Positions 24,176 to 32,866 of a stretch of 64,000 nt of DNA are shown one piece after another. Under the pieces are notes generated by a model, which had not been told where the DNA came from, made no database searches, and saw only the letters and a list, made by a program, of their open reading frames with translations. The stretch lies in NCBI GenBank assembly GCA_047967505.1, contig CM106540.1. One strand, 5' to 3'. The translations under genes were made by a program, and so were the position numbers. Within the stretch, counting starts at the first letter, position 1, and the number at the start of each line of letters is the position of its first letter. Source of the DNA: Dipteris shenzhenensis (taxonomy: Eukaryota; Polypodiophyta; Polypodiopsida; Gleicheniales).

Positions 24176-26555
24176 TTGGTTCTGCCTTCCGTTGAGGCGC
24201 CATCCTTCTTGTGAGAGTGTGAGAGAGATTGAGAGATTGAGAGGTAGTCTTTCATTCTATTCACTTCCGTTGAGTGAAGGATTTCCGTTCATTGAAAGAG
24301 AGAAATTTCCTTCTCATTGAGAAGAATTTCCTTCATAGAGTGAGAGAGAGAGATCTAGTTTGTGAGAGGATTCATTGAGAGAGCTCTTGAAAAGTTTCAT
24401 GAGAGAACTATGCTGAGAGATTTCTGCTATGAGTGAGATCTTGCGAGATCTGTTTTTGGAGAGAGAGAGAGCGAGTTCGTCTTCATGCTACAACGGCCGC
24501 TCCAGTACCTCCAAATGCCATCCAGCTGCAACGACACTCTAGCAAATAGCACAGCTCTACCTCAAAGCAGCCGTCCGCCAGCCTATCTACTACTTCATGC
24601 TTGTAGAGATTCCCTTGAGGCCGCATGGTTTGAGCAGTTCTCAGTCCTGAGGATCTCGTTGCTGCTCCAGCCGCCTTTAAAACTTTGCACGCCTTAAGGT
24701 CGACGCGCATAGACTGGTTGCGCAACTTGGTAAACGCAAGTGGCGTGGCCTCCAACACGAGAATGCTCGTCGGTGCACAACCCACGGGCTACTCCACCAG
24801 CACCCAGTAGTTGCAAAAACAAGGCCAAGGTGACCTCCAACGAACGACGCTCTGCCATCGACGGGATCGCGGCCAGCAGGCTAGGAAAGTCCTCCCCTCT
24901 ACATACGGCAGCTCTCTCAACGCGGCACCAGCGGCTCCTAAGCTCCATTAACGACGAACGGTCTTTGCCCGTCTCATTTGCAGAATACTCCAAACCTCGT
25001 GCCAGAAGCTTGGCGCAACTGGAGAAGGTTGCGCATGGCTTGCGAGGGGTTCGGAGGACCTGGCCACTAGCCTGTTGTCTCCGCCAAGGTGCTAGAAACT
25101 GCGAGCCAAACGCCACCTTCAACGACTGCCTCCAACGAAGCCTCACGACTCCATCGACGGAATCTTCAAAGATTCCGGAGTATCTTAAAAGATTCCGGCA
25201 GGCAACCACATCCATCTGACACGTGGCAGATAAGCTCCAACCTGGGTCAGGGTAACTTAATCCCAGTTAGATTGATCATAGGTCAGAGAGCTTGGTTTAC
25301 ATTGTGACACGTGGCAGACCTTATCTGCCACGTCATTGACCTCACTCAGCGTGCCACATCATCACCGACTGCCACGTCAGCACCGACTGCCACGTCAGCA
25401 CCGACTGCCACGTCAGCACTGACTGCCATGTCATCACTGCCACGTCACCTACCACATCATCAGTGACACGTCATCACTGCCACATCATCAGGCCACGTCA
25501 TCTGTGCCACGTCACTTGTGCCACGTCATCTGTGCCACGTCATCTGCCACGTCACTTGTGCCACGTCACTTGTGCCACATCATCTGTGCCACGTCATCTG
25601 CCACATCACTTGTGCCACGTCATCTGTGCCACGTCATCATTGCCACGTCATCAGTGCCACGTCATCAGTGACACCTCAGCACTGCCACCTCAGCACAGAG
25701 CTTCACTGGCACACCTCTTGCTAAGCACAGTGCCACATCATCACTGCATGTGACTCACAGTGACACATCATCATTGAGCACCATTTGCACTCCTTTTGCC
25801 CCTCCACCTAGATCAAGTCATATCTCTTGATCCAGGAAGAATTTGAGGGAGCTCCAAAAAGGAAAGTCGCTCGATTTTTCGTGCTCTACGCGCTCGTTAC
25901 ATCACGCGCACATTTCGGCGCAAGTTACACTCACATTTGAGCCTCGCCGACAAAACCACTTCCTTCACGCACATTTGCCTCTACATCGACGCATCTGACC
26001 CAGCACTTAAAAAGAACAAAGGAAAAGGAATTATTTGCTGCTCTTTCATCGATCGACGGTTGGTTTAGATCTAGATCAGAGTAGACTAGATCGCCATAGA
26101 GGGGACGCTTTGAATTCCCCAAGTTGCCAATCTAAGCCATGCCCGAAATTCCCGACTAGTACCTACTCGGAGTCAGTCCATACGCTCACATCCGATTTCA
26201 CATCATTACATTACCTGAAACCTTACGTTAATCAGTTCAGTGAGCAGACTTCAGAGTTCAGAGGCATTGCAGATTGATTCAGTGGGCAGATAGCACTTGA
26301 TTTCACACACACATGCCACCATTGTAAAGCCTATTTGGCTATCTCACGGCATCGTGCACATCATTTTTCAGCCTTGTAAAGCCTCTTGGCTATTCCCGGC
26401 ATCATTGCCACAAGCCTTGTAACACAGGTCAGATCTTATTTACTGCAGTTCTATCTTCACCGACGGTACAGAGATTTCACTTGGCATCTTCAGTGTATTT
26501 GCAATTGATTCATACAGAGTTTTCCAGGACACTTTTTGAGTACATTGTTTGCACC
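24176..26555 (+). other. E5 long untranslated leader
   Basis: About 2.4 kb between primer site and gag start, unusually long for Copia. It opens with a GAGAGA/TTGAGA-rich stretch (24215-24475). A segment with an open frame of uncertain meaning (24740-25219) follows, then the minisatellite at 25327-25690, a block shared with E6 and E7 (about 25711-25896), and a last part to the gag ATG. Many upstream ATGs precede gag, so simple 5'-end scanning would be inefficient. A spliced or internally initiated message is possible (inference). Confidence 0.7.
25327..25690 (+). repeat. CCACGTCA-rich minisatellite in the E5 leader
   Basis: Degenerate tandem units of 10-18 bases such as TGCCACGTCATC, GTGCCACGTCACTT and ACTGCCACGTCAGCACCG. 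I count about 16 exact CCACGTCA words, plus variants with CCACATCA or ACACGTCA. The reverse complement TGACGTGG is a plant bZIP site with an ACGT core. Confidence 0.85.
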
Positions 26556-27746
26556 ATGTCGACTAGCAACCTCAATCTGGAGGCATCTGCTAAGTTAGAC
26601 AACTCCAATTACGGTACATGGAAATACCGAATGGAGACCATTCTTGTGCTTCAGGACAAATGGGAGTATGTTGATGGATCCATACCTAGACCATTGGCCG
26701 ATCCAGCCACCAGTAGCTCTACTCCATCTGTTGTCACAGCACCAGCAACGGGATCTACATCGGGATCTACATCTACACAAACAGTTTCCGCACCAGTAGC
26801 AGATCCTGCCATTGCCCGAGCTCAAGCAGAATGGGATAAGAAAGACAAGTATGCCTATCACCTGATCAAGCAGAATGTGCAAGATGTCATGCTAGGACAG
26901 CTCAACACAGTCAAGACATCAAAAGAAGCATGGGATATGTTCGCAGCTCTCTACGAGTCCAAGAACACATCCAGGATTCTCACCCTGAGAAACCAGATCA
27001 ACCAGAGTTTCCGCAATAGCAATGAAACCGGTCATGCTTATGTACTCCGCATCAAAGACTACAACAATCAACTTGCAGCAGTAGGAGAGACTATGAATCC
27101 CGCAGAAATGGTTCAAGTAATCCTGAATGGACTAGGAGAAGGATATGAGAATCTGGTCCAGAGTATTGCCATCCAACGGCAAATTCCAACACTTGAAGAA
27201 CTTCAGTCAGTTCTACTTGGTGAAGAACTCAGGACTCAGGCCATTCAAGCACGTAAAGGTCATTCTAATGATCAGGCATTCACCGCTTCAGACAGAAGCA
27301 GAGGCAAAGGCAGAAACAGAGGTAGATCATATCAGAAAAGTGGTCAAAATCAAAGTCAGAATCAGCATCAGCATCAGCAGCATCCTCAGCAACATCAAAA
27401 TCCGCAAAGAGGAAATCATTCCAACCGAGGAAGATTCCAAGGACGAGGGAATGCATCCACCAATGTGTCAAACATTCAATGCAACTATTGTCACAAGTTT
27501 GGACACTATGAAAGAGATTGCCGCAAGAAGCAGTATGACCAAGGCGGTCAATCCAGCAGTAATCGAGGGAATTCCCGAGGAAGAGGAAATCATCGTGGTG
27601 GACATTCTAGTCACAGTCATTTTGCAAATGAACATGGCAATATGTTTCTTGCAAGTGAGGAATTGCATCAGACTGATACAATGCACCAAGACACTGATTT
27701 CAATCCCAAAGAGGATTTCAGCTATCAAGTCGACCAAGTGGAATAG
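26556..27746 (+). CDS. gag: E5 Gag (Copia capsid/nucleocapsid)
   Basis: 396 residues from MSTSNLNLEASAKLDNSNYG to a UAG at 27744-27746. I prefer the ATG at 26556 because Copia Gag proteins begin just before the L..SNYxxWKxRM motif. An upstream in-frame ATG would add about 25 unrelated residues. The N-terminal two-thirds is a UBN2-like gag with TWKYRMETIL, SKEAWDMFAALY and LGEGYENLVQSI. A Ser/Thr-rich insertion lies near residues 45-80. The C-terminal part is rich in Gln, Asn, Arg and Gly and holds a CX2CX4HX4C zinc knuckle (CNYCHKFGHYERDC). Gag packages the element RNA in cytoplasmic particles. The frame continues without a shift into protease after the stop. Confidence 0.92.
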   Translation: MSTSNLNLEASAKLDNSNYGTWKYRMETILVLQDKWEYVDGSIPRPLADPATSSSTPSVVTAPATGSTSGSTSTQTVSAPVADPAIARAQAEWDKKDKYAYHLIKQNVQDVMLGQLNTVKTSKEAWDMFAALYESKNTSRILTLRNQINQSFRNSNETGHAYVLRIKDYNNQLAAVGETMNPAEMVQVILNGLGEGYENLVQSIAIQRQIPTLEELQSVLLGEELRTQAIQARKGHSNDQAFTASDRSRGKGRNRGRSYQKSGQNQSQNQHQHQQHPQQHQNPQRGNHSNRGRFQGRGNASTNVSNIQCNYCHKFGHYERDCRKKQYDQGGQSSSNRGNSRGRGNHRGGHSSHSHFANEHGNMFLASEELHQTDTMHQDTDFNPKEDFSYQVDQVE

Positions 27747-30700
27747 GATCCTTGGTACATCGACAGCGGTGCATCATCTCATATGACAAATCATCAGGAA
27801 TGGTTCACAGAAATGAAGCCATTAGAAGGTCAAAAGAATGTCATCTATACAGCAGACAATACACCGAATCCGGTTCAAGGGACAGGTGTTATCCCTATGA
27901 ACAATTTCACTGGTACAAAAGGATTAGTCAAAGATGTGCTCTATGTTCCGAAGCTCAGTAAGAACCTTTTGTCAGTAGGTCAAATGACGGAACACAACTA
28001 CAAAGTCATCTTCGACGGTGATGAATGCACTATCAGAGACAAATCCAAAAGAGGTCAGCTAGTAGCAAAAGGTGTCAAGGAAGGACGCTTGTACAGGATG
28101 CTAGCTACCGTACCAGATAAGCATGCCATGTCAGCTCAAATGCAACAGATGCCACTATCTGCAAAATGGCACAAGAGATATGGTCATGTCAACTTCAAGT
28201 ACTTGTTAGATCTAAGGAATCAGAATATGGCAATTGGGATTCCGAAGCTACAGTTTCTTGGAAAAGTTTGTGAAGCATGCTGCTTCGGCAAACAAAAGCG
28301 AACCAACTTTGTCAGAAGTACCTCTCGTGCACGAGGTATTCTTGATTTAATTCATACAGATGTATGGGGTTATGCCCAGACCCGCAGCATCAATGGTTCA
28401 CTTTATTACTTGACCTTCATCGACGACTACAGCAGATATTGTTGGGTCTACTTTCTGAAAGAAAAATCTGAAGTGTTTGCCAGATTTCAAGAATTTAAAG
28501 CCATGGTAGAGAACCAAACAGGCAGAAAGATCAAGGTCATGAGATCAGACAGAGGAGGTGAATACATGTCTTCAGCCTTCATGAACTTTTGCAAAACTCA
28601 CGGCATTCGAAGACAATTCACATGTGCAGATACTCCTCAGCAAAATGCAATAGCTGAAAGGAAGAATGGGACTTTAGCAGACAGTGCTAGAGCAATGCTT
28701 AGTGAAAAGCATCTTCCGAATCAGTATTGGGCAGAAGCAATAGCTACAGCTAACTACTTGCTTAATCGGCTTCCTACCGAACCGATACAAGGTATGACTC
28801 CTTATGAAGCATTCACTGGACACAAGCCACGCATTGGGCATCTCCGCATATTTGGTTGCATAGCATATGCCCACATACATGATGATCATCGCAGGAAATT
28901 GGATGCGAAGTCACGCAAATGCATCATGGTTGGCTACAGTGAAGAAAGTAAAGCATACAAATTGTATGATCTCATCAACCGCAAAGTCATTATCTCCAGA
29001 GATGTAATCTTCGATGAGGAATCAGAATGGAAAACCTCACCTACACAGGAGATAGAAGCATCGACTTCACAGTCATCTACAGAACAGGTTGATGAAGAAG
29101 AGCAAGAATTGCCAGCAACACCCCAATCAGCGTCACAGCAGCTCAGACGGTCTACTAGGGAAAGCAGACCACCAGCCAGATTGACATATGCTCAGAAAGG
29201 CAAAGCAATTCAGGTGGAAACCACCAACTATGCTCTTATGACTACCATCATGGCTACAGAAGAGCCAGTGTACTTCGAAGACGCAGTAGATAAGCCAGAA
29301 TGGCAAACTGCAATGAATGAAGAAATGGATGCTTTGTATAAAAATAACACTTGGGAATTATGCGACCTTCCACCAGGAAAGAAGGCCATAGCCAACAAAT
29401 GGGTATACAAAGTGAAGTACAATCCAGATGGCAGTATTCAGAGATACAAAGCCAGATTAGTTGCAAAAGGATTTGCACAACAATATGGTCAAGATTATGA
29501 TGAGACTTATGCTCCAGTAGCAAAGATGGATTCCATACGGTTCTTGATATCACTAGCGACACTCAGTAAATGGAATGTGTATCAGCTCGATGTCAAGAAT
29601 GCATTTCTCAATGGTTATCTAGACGAGGAAGTCTACATGCAACAACCAGCCGGTTATGTTGAACCAGGAAAAGAGAACAAGGTTTGCCATCTCAAGAAAA
29701 GTCTCTATGGCTTAAAGCAAGCCCCCAGAAGTTGGTACAGCAGAATTGACAAGTATTTTGCTGATCTGGGATACATGAAGTCCAATGCAGATCATACTCT
29801 CTACTACAAAGTTCAAGGGGAAGATATTACTATTGCACTTTTGTACGTAGATGATCTGATTGTGACAGGAAGCAAGGATAGCTTCATCAGAAAGCTAAAA
29901 CAAGACTTATCTGCAGAGTTTGACATGAAAGATCTTGGACTTATGCACTATTGTCTTGGAATTGAGTTCTGGAGAGATTCAGATAGCACATTCATGAGTC
30001 AGCTCAAATATGTTGACAGTCTCCTGAAGAAGTTTCATATGGCAGATTGCAAGATTGCAGCCACTCCCATGGAACAGAGTTTGAAACTTACTAAAGATTC
30101 AGAAAAGCCTACAGTCAATGACAGATACTACAGGCAACTCATTGGATCTCTTATATATCTGACAATCACACGGCCAGATATTTGTTATGCAGTAAGCTCA
30201 CTAGCACAATTTATGGCAAATCCAAAACAGTCTCACTGGAATGCAGCCAAAAGAGTCTTGAGATACATCAGAGGTACAAGACAATTTGGGATAGAATACA
30301 GAGGAAGTCATCCACGGTTGCATGGATACTGTGACAGTGACTATGCTGGAGATCATGAGACCAGGAGATCGACACAGGGATATGCATTTTTCCTTGGTCA
30401 AGGTGCTATATCATGGTTGTCAAACAAACAGCCAACTGTTTCTTTGTCTTCGACTGAAGCAGAATATAGGGCACTCACTACAGGTGCATGTGAGGCTATA
30501 TGGCTCAGAAGACTATTGTCAGAAACAGATTACTTTGATGAGTCAAAGCCAACAACAATATACTGTGATAATCAATCGGCTCAAGCATTGGCCAAAAATC
30601 CAGTATATCACTCCAGAACAAAGCACATTGATGTCAGAGAGCACTTCATCAGAGAAAGAGTGTTACTTGGTGACATCACACTGCAGCATTGTGATAGCAA

Positions 30701-30812
30701 AGAAAATGTTGCAGACATCTTTACCAAACCACTCGGTAAAGAGCTATTAGAGAAACACCGACTAGCTCTTGGTTTGATGCAGAGGAAGGACATTCCCATT
30801 AAAGGGGTGTGA
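27747..30812 (+). CDS. pol: E5 Pol (protease, integrase, RT, RNase H) after a UAG
   Basis: About 1,021 uninterrupted codons in the same frame as gag. Protease starts at once (WYIDSGASSHMTN, 27753 on), upstream of the first ATG at 27783, so a protease-containing product requires reading through the UAG. Next come the pre-integrase segment WHKRYGHVN with CEACCFGKQ, the integrase core with HTDVWG, FIDDYSRY and PQQNAIAERKN (all three acidic residues present), an integrase end with FGCIAYAHI, an acidic linker, RT with NKWVYKVKYN, QLDVKNAFLNG and LLYVDDLIVTG, and RNase H with GYCDSDYAGD, SSTEAEYRAL and KHIDVREHF. It stops with TGA. No inactivating change was noticed other than the UAG before it. 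Confidence 0.92.
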   Translation, partial: DPWYIDSGASSHMTNHQEWFTEMKPLEGQKNVIYTADNTPNPVQGTGVIPMNNFTGTKGLVKDVLYVPKLSKNLLSVGQMTEHNYKVIFDGDECTIRDKSKRGQLVAKGVKEGRLYRMLATVPDKHAMSAQMQQMPLSAKWHKRYGHVNFKYLLDLRNQNMAIGIPKLQFLGKVCEACCFGKQKRTNFVRSTSRARGILDLIHTDVWGYAQTRSINGSLYYLTFIDDYSRYCWVYFLKEKSEVFARFQEFKAMVENQTGRKIKVMRSDRGGEYMSSAFMNFCKTHGIRRQFTCADTPQQNAIAERKNGTLADSARAMLSEKHLPNQYWAEAIATANYLLNRLPTEPIQGMTPYEAFTGHKPRIGHLRIFGCIAYAHIHDDHRRKLDAKSRKCIMVGYSEESKAYKLYDLINRKVIISRDVIFDEESEWKTSPTQEIEASTSQSSTEQVDEEEQELPATPQSASQQLRRSTRESRPPARLTYAQKGKAIQVETTNYALMTTIMATEEPVYFEDAVDKPEWQTAMNEEMDALYKNNTWELCDLPPGKKAIANKWVYKVKYNPDGSIQRYKARLVAKGFAQQYGQDYDETYAPVAKMDSIRFLISLATLSKWNVYQLDVKNAFLNGYLDEEVYMQQPAGYVEPGKENKVCHLKKSLYGLKQAPRSWYSRIDKYFADLGYMKSNADHTLYYKVQGEDITIALLYVDDLIVTGSKDSFIRKLKQDLSAEFDMKDLGLMHYCLGIEFWRDSDSTFMSQLKYVDSLLKKFHMADCKIAATPMEQSLKLTKDSEKPTVNDRYYRQLIGSLIYLTITRPDICYAVSSLAQFMANPKQSHWNAAKRVLRYIRGTRQFGIEYRGSHPRLHGYCDSDYAGDHETRRSTQGYAFFLGQGAISWLSNKQPTVSLSSTEAEYRALTTGACEAIWLRRLLSETDYFDESKPTTIYCDNQSAQALAKNPVYHSRTKHIDVREHFIRERVLLGDITLQHCDSKENVADIFTKPLGKELLEKHRLALGLMQRKDIPIKGV

Positions 30813-30900
30813 TGGAATGTAATGCTCAGTCCTTCTTCGATTCCCCAGAATCATCATCTTGAGGGAAGGCCTACTTCATGATGTTGATCTTGAGGGAAGG

Positions 30901-31157
30901 TGTTGAGAGTTCATGCTCAACATCATGTGATCATGTGTGCATAGCACCATCACGTGATCATATGTGCATAGCACTAACCTTATAGAGTGCTATAAAGGAA
31001 AGGGTTAGATCCCCTAACCCTAACCCTAAAAGGGTTTGTATATATTCTATTTTTTCAACTAATTCTAGTGTACAGTTAGTCATTTGTGGTGTGCTCTCTA
31101 GCTGTGCCCTCTCTCCTCATCTCCACTCTTCTCCTCTCCCCTCTTCATATTTTGTCA
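30901..31157 (+). repeat. E5 3' LTR (257 bp)
   Basis: Identical by eye to 23907-24163. CTTGAGGGAAGG occurs twice just before it (about 30861 and 30889). The second copy abuts the LTR and is the likely polypurine tract. Confidence 0.97.
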
Positions 31158-31162
31158 CGGAC

Positions 31163-32187
31163 AACAAGTCATAGCTTCCAATTCCTTGTCCTAAAGGAAA
31201 GTCTGACTGGCTAATTCTCCTTCTAGATGCCTTCTTTTTCTTACTACGGTGTTCCTCTTCCTGATGTTCCTCATCTACTTCTTCCTTGCTCTCTTCTTCT
31301 TCTTTTGCTTTACCATGCCCCCGTTTAGCCATCATTACCTCTTTTTCCTCATCCCTTGAAGAAGCTTCTAACAAGGATATTTGTTTTTCTTCTTTCTTTC
31401 TCAATCTAGGACACTCGGGGTGATAGTGACCTTTTTTATTACATTCATAGCAAGTGACCCCACTCCTATCTCGAGGCCTATCTTCACCCTTTGGTGCTCT
31501 AGGTTGTCGTGCATTAACCAAATGCAATTTCAAATCAGCAAACTCTGCCATCAATTGGGAGATATTATGATCTAACTCAGAGGATTTTGGTACCTGAGGA
31601 GTGACCATTACCTCCACCTTAGAAGTTGAAGCTGTTGAAGACACAAAAGAGGATTCGATCTTTAGAGAAGCTTCTTTCTTGGTCGCAATGCGAAGCGCCT
31701 CCACGTATGTTGTTGGATCTTTACTCATTACTTTTGAGCGAAGACGAGGCTCCAAAGCCATAACAAATTTGCTCATCTTTAAGTGCTCCATCCCTGAGAG
31801 ACTTTGAGGGGCTGATGATGTAGATGCCACAGCTCGCAAAGCTGCCCTTTCATACTTTGTCCATAAAGTTTCATATCAGATTGCCAATGGAGAGACCAAC
31901 TCACCCTCTCCTTGATAGAACCGGTCCAACTGCAACATCAAAGCATTTGGCGACTCCACTGCCCCAAATCTCTGCTTCATTGCTACCACCACTTGGTCCC
32001 AGTCCTCCTTGGTAGAGTCCGGCAAGGTCTCATGCCAACTCAAGGCTACACCTTCAAGAAAATCAGGCAAAATCTCCACCCGATCCTTCATGGACCATCC
32101 AGAAAGCCGGCATCCTCGAACAAAATCCCAAAGATAAGACTCCGGGTCTTCCCCTTGGGTCCCTCGAAACACTGGAATCTTCACCAT
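31163..32187 (-). pseudogene. E4 gag with one premature stop
   Basis: Minus-strand frame from MVKIPVFRG (32187) to the E5 insertion point at 31163. The N-terminal part matches the Ty3-type gag pattern: EDPESYLWDF, FLEGVALSWHETLP and DWDQVVVAMKQRFG. A TGA at 31876-31878 interrupts it in frame. The following part contains MSKFVMALEPRLRSKV, a zinc knuckle CYECNKKGHYHPEC near 31435, and a highly charged Glu/Lys-rich tail. Intact Gag would form particles. Here the stop and the E5 insertion both prevent a full product. Confidence 0.85.
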
Positions 32188-32866
32188 GATGAAACACAAA
32201 AAGGAAACACCAAGATCCAAATAATATCCCAAACAAGATCTGAACAAGATCCCACAGAGCCTTAGTATACCAAGACCAACTTAGTATGCATAACCACTTT
32301 TTGAAAACCCTCCACAATGTGATCCTCAACAAAATCTTCAAAAATAAGTGACCAACCAACACCATGAAAACATTGTGTATACATGCATTCTAGAATCACC
32401 CTTCTCACAATAGGAAGTGCACATAAAAGCTTCAAGATATTGTACTCTTCATCATTTGCATAGCAAAAGAAGTTGAAAGCATTGAGAATCACCACTCCAC
32501 TGTTATAGTTGAAAACTACCCAAAGACTCAACTCTTCTTCACACCAAGCTGCCAGTGCATGGAACAATCCCCAATCTATCATTGTGCCTGCTGCCGGCGT
32601 TGTCGATTCACCAACATATTCAACAGTGCAAACATAAAAGATATGATCATGGTGACTGTGCGAATAGCTTGAGCATCACCTTCACAATCTTCAAGTTCTC
32701 TTAAACGGGTTACAATCTCTTCTAACGAAGTTCTTCCAGGCATCTTCTTTATCTCATCAAAACACATGCCTCTTCTAGGCATAACATGCAATCAAGTACA
32801 CCCGAGACCATTTAGTAAGGTGGGATGAATCCAATACCAAACGTACCCGGCGTCTCCACCAAAAGA
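32188..32866 (-). other. E4 leader with candidate primer site and a small open frame
   Basis: Between the 5' LTR and gag. TGGTGGAGACGCCGGG starts seven bases inside the LTR edge on the minus strand and is the likely primer-binding site, but I cannot assign the tRNA with confidence. A 67-residue frame from the ATG at 32782 (MPRRGMCFDEIKKMPGRTS) to 32579 has a hydrophobic segment (MIISFMFALLNMLV). It overlaps the start of another open frame (32582-32262) by ATGA. Neither is recognised. Confidence 0.45.

Larger units (their letters stand above)
23907..31157 (+). mobile_element. E5: young, nearly intact Ty1/copia element nested in E4
   Basis: A 7,251-bp plus-strand element flanked by perfect cggac duplications (23902-23906 and 31158-31162). 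Its two 257-bp LTRs are identical by eye. It has a primer-binding site, a 2.4-kb leader, intact gag and pol frames separated by one UAG, and a polypurine tract (GAGGGAAGG, 30892-30900). Identical LTRs mean a very recent insertion. It sits inside the E4 gag-pol frame, which would be continuous again without E5 and one target duplication. Confidence 0.97.

Noticed and set aside
24740-25219. 159-codon frame in the E5 leader as a gene
   Set aside because: The E6 leader frame (37676-38119) and E7 leader frame (50698-50973) do not encode similar proteins, and both strands are open here. More likely a compositional effect.
25321-25690. CRISPR-like array of short repeats
   Set aside because: Repeat words are short (8-12 bases), spacers are irregular and mutually similar, no cas genes are near, and it lies inside a plant retrotransposon.
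27145-27786. 213-codon plus-strand frame overlapping gag
   Set aside because: It is the shifted reading of the Gln/Arg-rich Gag tail; no motif of its own.
32840-32862. Assigning the E4 primer-binding site to a named tRNA
   Set aside because: TGGTGGAGACGCCGGG looks like a tRNA 3'-end complement, but I could not match it securely to a plant tRNA from memory.
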